From the NCBI GenBank assembly GCA_001604005.1, contig LVAM01000021.1, forward strand, positions 1 through 43,084: 43,084 nt of DNA, in the 5' to 3' direction. The notes under the pieces are model-generated. The model was given only the letters and a program-made list of their open reading frames with translations, did not search any database and was not told the origin of the DNA. This document shows, piece by piece, positions 43,081 through 43,084 of the stretch. The translations under genes and the position numbers were made by a program. Origin of the DNA: Clostridiales bacterium Firm_07 (GTDB lineage: Bacteria > Bacillota > Clostridia > Oscillospirales > CAG-272). The stretch's first letter is position 1. Each line of letters begins with the position of its first letter.

Positions 43081-43084
43081 GGGG

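Overview
The window looks like a chromosomal segment of a GC-rich member of the Bacillota, most likely an uncultured gut-type Clostridia. The support is a Phe-type T-box leader, a guanine riboswitch on xpt, a BMP/NupOPQ-type nucleoside ABC importer, consensus SigA promoters with 17-bp spacers, strong AGGAGG ribosome binding sites and a DUF896 (YnzC) domain. No rRNA, tRNA, insertion sequence, prophage or CRISPR array was seen. Almost all intergenic space is short and holds promoters, leaders or terminators.

Layout. 1-0.4 kb: 3' end of a ZIP metal transporter (+). 0.4-6.2 kb (-): an alpha-galactoside operon of a GPH-type sugar symporter, a cytoplasmic GH36 alpha-galactosidase, an unrecognised GT-B-like protein and a galactokinase that is frameshifted and lacks its third GHMP motif. 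6.3-7.0 kb (+): a small polytopic membrane protein. 7.1-8.3 kb (-): a class I aminotransferase. 8.5-14.4 kb (+): guanine riboswitch, xpt, BMP-family lipoprotein, two-domain ABC ATPase and two permeases, which together make a purine salvage and nucleoside uptake unit. 14.5-16.1 kb (+): PlsC-like acyltransferase and a histidine phosphatase. 16.1-17.0 kb (-): MscS channel. 17.2-19.5 kb (+): PAP2 phosphatase overlapping an unclassified glycosidase-like protein. 19.6-21.7 kb (+): topoisomerase III.

21.8-29.4 kb (-): rpe, then a tightly overlapped operon read as pheS-pheT-tsaE-tsaB-rpiB-ispD-ispF behind a T-box leader. Phenylalanyl-tRNA synthetase is thus linked to t6A tRNA modification, the pentose phosphate pathway and MEP isoprenoid synthesis. 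The TsaE protein carries an N-terminal DUF896/YnzC domain.

29.4-43.1 kb (-): two tandem giant secreted paralogues of 1735 and 2541 residues. Each has a signal peptide, a long beta-helix-like repeat region, a conserved 'GIRF' domain, an SGNH/SASA esterase domain and a C-terminal repeat region. They share a 23-bp motif (22 of 23 identical) exactly 19 bp upstream of their -35 boxes, and near-identical terminators with a compensatory stem change. A similar hairpin at the right edge suggests another minus-strand gene, perhaps a third paralogue, just outside the window. This tandem locus is the best candidate for something undescribed.
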